Below are positions 60,531-64,000 of a stretch of DNA of 64,000 bases, in pieces. The position numbers and the translations under genes were made by a program. The notes under the pieces are model-generated. The model was not told where the DNA came from, made no database searches, and saw nothing but the letters and a program-made list of their open reading frames with translations. The DNA is from Bacteroidia bacterium (lineage in GTDB: Bacteria; Bacteroidota; Bacteroidia; J057). The stretch covers positions 248,001-312,000 of the forward strand of contig JAUIKF010000001.1 of the NCBI GenBank assembly GCA_030430575.1. Reading direction: 5' to 3'. The stretch's first letter is position 1, and every line of letters begins with the position of its first letter.

Positions 60531-62366
60531 CTACTCCAGCAAATAGCCAAACGTTTGCAATCGCTTCCGAAACTTCTGGATGTCTTTCTTGGCAATGAGG
60601 ATCAAGAACCCTTCGGCCTTCAAGCTAAGTCGTTTGAGTTCAGGGTCTCTTACGATTAACTGTAGCAGGCTGCGATTATCCTGATCCACCCTAAAAATGG
60701 CAAAGTCTTTTTCCTCCTCAAGTGGATTGACTTTCTGCTTGATTTCCTCAAAAAAGACCTCCCAATTGGCAGGAAGCTTTTCGGAAAATACAGTGGTGAA
60801 TATCTGAATCTTGTGGTCTAGATCCGCAGGGCTTTTGCAATCTCCCAAAAACAGTTTGGCGTCCGTATAAAATCGCTTATTCCCAAATGGCTTGGCAAAA
60901 CTGGCAATAGCCATAGCCGCTCGTTCTAGGTCGCCATCAGTGAGCAGAATAGAGAGGGAATCATCAGCGAGTTTTAGGGTAAAGGGGGCCTTGACCTTGG
61001 ATTCATAGGTTGATGTTTTCCCAAGAACAAAAGCTCCTAGGTCATTCAACCTGATGGCCCTGATGCCATCATAAGGAGAATCGGCAGTGATAGAGGGGAT
61101 ACTGAAGTCGGGTTCTTCATAGATGATATCAATAAGTCCCCAAGAGGCCATAAAAAACAACGTGGCGCGAAATGAAGGCCACAGTACCAATTTTTCCGTC
61201 CTATCCGGATGGATACTCACCGTATCCATAAAGCCATACTCAGAAGTCTGATCAGGCACTTCTAGGTAGAGGTCATACATGCCTGGGCGTGCAATAGGAA
61301 ACTTAAAAAAGCCCTGTCTTTTGAGAGACAACTCTATCTCTTCATATCCCATCCATTGCCCTACTGGCAATCCCTTGATCAAGTCTTTATAGATTGTTCC
61401 TTGATTGGTGATGTAATAGGTATTTAGCTTGGAAATCCCCCCCATATATCCAAACATGTGAATGGGTAAATGGAAACCTTGAAGAAATTCGTGATCAAAT
61501 AGCCTTTCGGTCAGCTCGATGAGGTTATCCGTCTTGAGCTTTTTTGATAAGGCTAATAGCCCTATTAAGGAGCTTGATCTGATGTATTGGAGGTCCGCTT
61601 GCTTGGTATCGGAATAAAATTCTTGGATTTTTAACTTTTTGCTGATACTCCTAACAGAAGCAATCGAAGGACGTCCTTTCTTGGTTAGTTTCAGCGGTTT
61701 TTGCTGTAGGCGAATGAGCAACCCTGGCAGCTCCTCCTGGATCAGTGATTCGCCTAGGAGCATTTTTTCTTCAGCTCGGTCAGGCTGTGGTTCATAAGGG
61801 GGAATAAAAAGTGGTTCAGGGAAAAGCAGAGGCAATACCAAGCCTCGGATTTCAAGCGATAGGCTATAAGAAATCTCTTCATTGGTATAGCTGTAGTACC
61901 TATTGGGATTCTTATTTTCAAAAAAACGGAGTTCGGGTGAATCGGTCAGCTTATAGTTCCCTTGCCAATCTGGTTTCCGAGATTTGACAGCACCTTCTAT
62001 CCCAAATTTGCTTTTTAATTCTTTATGATCAATAGAGCCATTGAGCGCGACATATTCGAGAATCGTTTGGGCATCTTTGGGGAGGTATTTGACAAATCGC
62101 TTGAAGCATTCAGGGTGCAAAAATGGCACAGCGTTAAAGGCAAGCGCAGCCCATTTTGCGTTTTTATTTGAATTCCCAATTTGCACTGCTTCTAGGGCAG
62201 CCTGCTTTATTCGCTCCTCCTGTTTGAAGAGCCAATTGGCTTCTCCTTTCAAAAAGGCTTTGGTATAAGGTTTGAAATGCCTGTCAAGCTCCGTTTTATT
62301 ATACGTATCTAGCCTCGAATTAACCTCCTGCCTGGTCCATCCTATATCGAGTTTTTTCTTGCTCAT
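60531..62366 (-). CDS. Uncharacterised protein paired with a SNF2 helicase
   Basis: The 611-aa product has no family I recognise. It is helical and basic at the start (TRQEVNSRLDTYNKTELDRH), has several charged hinge regions, and ends in a small alpha-beta part (RSLLQLIVRDPELKRLSLK, then FRKRLQTFGYLL). It overlaps the SNF2 gene by four bases and is transcribed after it, so the proteins probably act together, perhaps in DNA repair or remodelling. The assignment is by context only. Confidence 0.6.
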   Translation of the reverse strand: MSKKKLDIGWTRQEVNSRLDTYNKTELDRHFKPYTKAFLKGEANWLFKQEERIKQAALEAVQIGNSNKNAKWAALAFNAVPFLHPECFKRFVKYLPKDAQTILEYVALNGSIDHKELKSKFGIEGAVKSRKPDWQGNYKLTDSPELRFFENKNPNRYYSYTNEEISYSLSLEIRGLVLPLLFPEPLFIPPYEPQPDRAEEKMLLGESLIQEELPGLLIRLQQKPLKLTKKGRPSIASVRSISKKLKIQEFYSDTKQADLQYIRSSSLIGLLALSKKLKTDNLIELTERLFDHEFLQGFHLPIHMFGYMGGISKLNTYYITNQGTIYKDLIKGLPVGQWMGYEEIELSLKRQGFFKFPIARPGMYDLYLEVPDQTSEYGFMDTVSIHPDRTEKLVLWPSFRATLFFMASWGLIDIIYEEPDFSIPSITADSPYDGIRAIRLNDLGAFVLGKTSTYESKVKAPFTLKLADDSLSILLTDGDLERAAMAIASFAKPFGNKRFYTDAKLFLGDCKSPADLDHKIQIFTTVFSEKLPANWEVFFEEIKQKVNPLEEEKDFAIFRVDQDNRSLLQLIVRDPELKRLSLKAEGFLILIAKKDIQKFRKRLQTFGYLLE

Positions 62367-64000
62367 TTGCTTAAAATAAAGTCTATATCATCTTCCGTCA
62401 TGGACTTCAGCGCAGCGGAGTCTGCACCGATGACATTGTCAAACAGTTCCTGTTTTTTCTCCTGGAGGAGCCTGATTTTCTCCTCAATCGTGCCTGCGGC
62501 AATGAGCCGCAAGGCGTGAACCTTATTCTTCTGCCCGATGCGGTGTGTCCGATCGATGGCTTGTTTTTCGGCAGCCACATTCCACCAAGGATCATATAGG
62601 AAGACCGTGCTAGCTGCGGTCAGGTTGAGGCCTGTACCGCCAGTTTTGAGCGTCATCAAAAACACGCGACAGTTGGGGTCTTCCTGGAAGCGATCCACCA
62701 ATTCTTGGCGGTTGCGGGTAGCCCCCGTCATAGACACAAAGTCAATTCCAAGCTTGCTCAGTTCTTCGCCCAAAATCTCCACAGCAGCCAAGAAATTCAC
62801 AAAAATAAGCGCTTTATGGCCATTGGCGAGGGTTTCCTCCAATTGTTCCAGCAGCAACTCCCGCTTGGAAGAAATGGTTTTCCCATTGGAAAACTGCTCT
62901 GGAATGGTGGCAATCTGGCGCAGCTCGTTGAGTGCTTGAAAGATCACAAACTGTGATTTCTGGATACCTTTGCTGGCTACTTCCTGCTTGATCACTTCCT
63001 GATAAAAGCGGCGGCGAAGCTCGTACAGCTTTTTCTGATCCTCCCCCATATCCACATAGATGGTCTGTTCCACTTTATCAGGCAAATCTTTGAGCACATC
63101 CTTTTTCTTCCGCCTCAATACAAAAGGAAATATCTTTTTCCTCAGTAGGGCCACAGCTACCTCGTCATTATGCTTCTGTATAGGCGTACCATAATCGGCA
63201 TTGAATTGGGTGGATGTGCCAAACATGCCAGGATTCAGGAACCGAAACAGTGAATACAGCTCTGACAGATTGTTTTCGATAGGCGTTCCGCTCAAGGCAA
63301 GGCGATGTTTGGTGTTCAGCATAAAGGCTGCGCGGGTCGTCTGGGCTTCCAGGTTTTTGATATTCTGGGATTCATCCAGGATAGCGTAATACAGCTCCGT
63401 TTCCTTAATGGCCTGGATGTCGTTGCGCATCAGGGCATAAGTGGTAATAATGACCTGGGCCTGCTGTGCCTGTTCCCAATTTCGATCACTACCGTAGTAG
63501 ATATGGGTCTTGAGTTGCGGAGCAAATTTCTCACATTCCTTTTTCCAGTTTTGGAGCAAAGAGCGTGGCCCTACAACCAAGGAAGAAAGCTTCTCTTTTC
63601 CTTGGTATACCTTGGCCAGCATGGCAATAGCCTGTAATGTTTTCCCCAATCCCATATCATCTGCCAGACAGCCCCCCAATTCGTTTTCGTGAAGGTAGGA
63701 TAACCATTTGAAACCATATACTTGATAGGTGCGAAGCTTGGCTTTGAGTGTTGGAAGCTTGGTCCTTTTTTTATCAATTTTGCCAAATCCCTCAAATACT
63801 TCTCTGGACTTTTTAAAAGGTGATCGGTCTTGATCAGGTGCCATCAATTCCTCCACTAATGGCATATCAAAAAAGGATACTCGCGCTTCGTCTTTTTTTG
63901 CTTTTTTCTTAAACAATCGCTCCAGCCGCCGGACATAGGTTTCATCCAACACTGCTTTGTCTCCATTGGAGAGCATGATATAGCGTTGCTTTCGGTATTG
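62363..64000 (-). CDS. SNF2 family DEAD/DEAH helicase, C-terminal part (runs off right edge)
   Basis: The minus-strand frame has no stop up to the window end, so the N-terminus is missing; an internal ATG at 63976 is not the start. The visible 545 residues hold the SNF2 ATPase: motif I DDMGLGKTLQAI, motif II LDESQNIKN (DESQ in place of DEAQ), GTPIENNLSELYSLFRFLNPG (SNF2-specific, split as description), and motifs V-VI MTLKTGGTGLNLTAAS, then THRIGQ. Large bacterial SNF2 proteins carry an N-terminal helicase-associated region, probably outside the window. The gene comes first in the pair with the 611-aa protein. Confidence 0.93.
   Translation of the reverse strand, partial: QYRKQRYIMLSNGDKAVLDETYVRRLERLFKKKAKKDEARVSFFDMPLVEELMAPDQDRSPFKKSREVFEGFGKIDKKRTKLPTLKAKLRTYQVYGFKWLSYLHENELGGCLADDMGLGKTLQAIAMLAKVYQGKEKLSSLVVGPRSLLQNWKKECEKFAPQLKTHIYYGSDRNWEQAQQAQVIITTYALMRNDIQAIKETELYYAILDESQNIKNLEAQTTRAAFMLNTKHRLALSGTPIENNLSELYSLFRFLNPGMFGTSTQFNADYGTPIQKHNDEVAVALLRKKIFPFVLRRKKKDVLKDLPDKVEQTIYVDMGEDQKKLYELRRRFYQEVIKQEVASKGIQKSQFVIFQALNELRQIATIPEQFSNGKTISSKRELLLEQLEETLANGHKALIFVNFLAAVEILGEELSKLGIDFVSMTGATRNRQELVDRFQEDPNCRVFLMTLKTGGTGLNLTAASTVFLYDPWWNVAAEKQAIDRTHRIGQKNKVHALRLIAAGTIEEKIRLLQEKKQELFDNVIGADSAALKSMTEDDIDFILSK

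Overview
The window is a Bacteroidota chromosome segment, probably from the Saprospiria (Lewinella or Haliscomenobacter relatives). Supporting signs are two SusC-like TonB-dependent receptors, the lptE / TPR-tail gene / secG order, an HYC_CC_PP copper gene, DUF6909, a Reg_prop sensor, weak ribosome binding sites, several TTG and GTG starts, and promoter-like TTG-N20-TAnnTTTG words. The genus is an inference.

Layout. 1-15.7 kb is core chromosome: the N-terminal part of a propeller sensor (cut by the left edge), lptE, secG, ridA, a PLP-dependent trans-sulfuration enzyme, a TonB receptor, tsaD, an outer-membrane barrel protein, a candidate small RNA, der, era, a GNAT acetyltransferase and an ATP-grasp enzyme. 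At 12.5-12.85 kb lies an initiator tRNA gene (anticodon CAU) split in the anticodon loop by a 272-nt ORF-less group I intron. This is the most striking feature of the window. 15.8-16.9 kb is a RAYT transposase with three REP-type palindromes, one of them inside its own reading frame.

16.9-44.4 kb is a defence-rich accessory island with almost every gene on the minus strand. It holds two complete type I restriction-modification systems in different gene orders, a solo xisI, an AbiEii-type toxin-antitoxin pair, an ABC ATPase with an effector-associated-domain-like N-terminus and a membrane partner, the C-terminal remnant of a type ISP restriction enzyme, and a membrane pentapeptide-repeat protein. 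Its right part is a self-contained integrative element: Toprim/DUF6371 protein, RepA-like ATPase, HTH proteins, a membrane protein, a tyrosine integrase and a zinc-finger excisionase-like protein next to mnmE. Between the Toprim and ATPase genes is an array of six nonamers. No relaxase or virion gene was found, which suggests a satellite- or plasmid-like element.

44.4-64 kb is core chromosome again: mnmE and pfkA (divergent), a DUF6909 phosphorylase-like protein, an M28 peptidase with tpiA, lgt, a three-gene copper locus (HYC_CC_PP protein, TonB receptor, secreted HMA protein), a lipoprotein amidohydrolase, an ECF sigma factor overlapping an anti-sigma-like/thioredoxin fusion, and a 611-aa protein with a SNF2 helicase (cut by the right edge). 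Two kinds of intergenic repeat recur: TTCTAGG heptads downstream of genes, and a GC-rich GAGACCG inverted-repeat tract at 49.5-50.0 kb.
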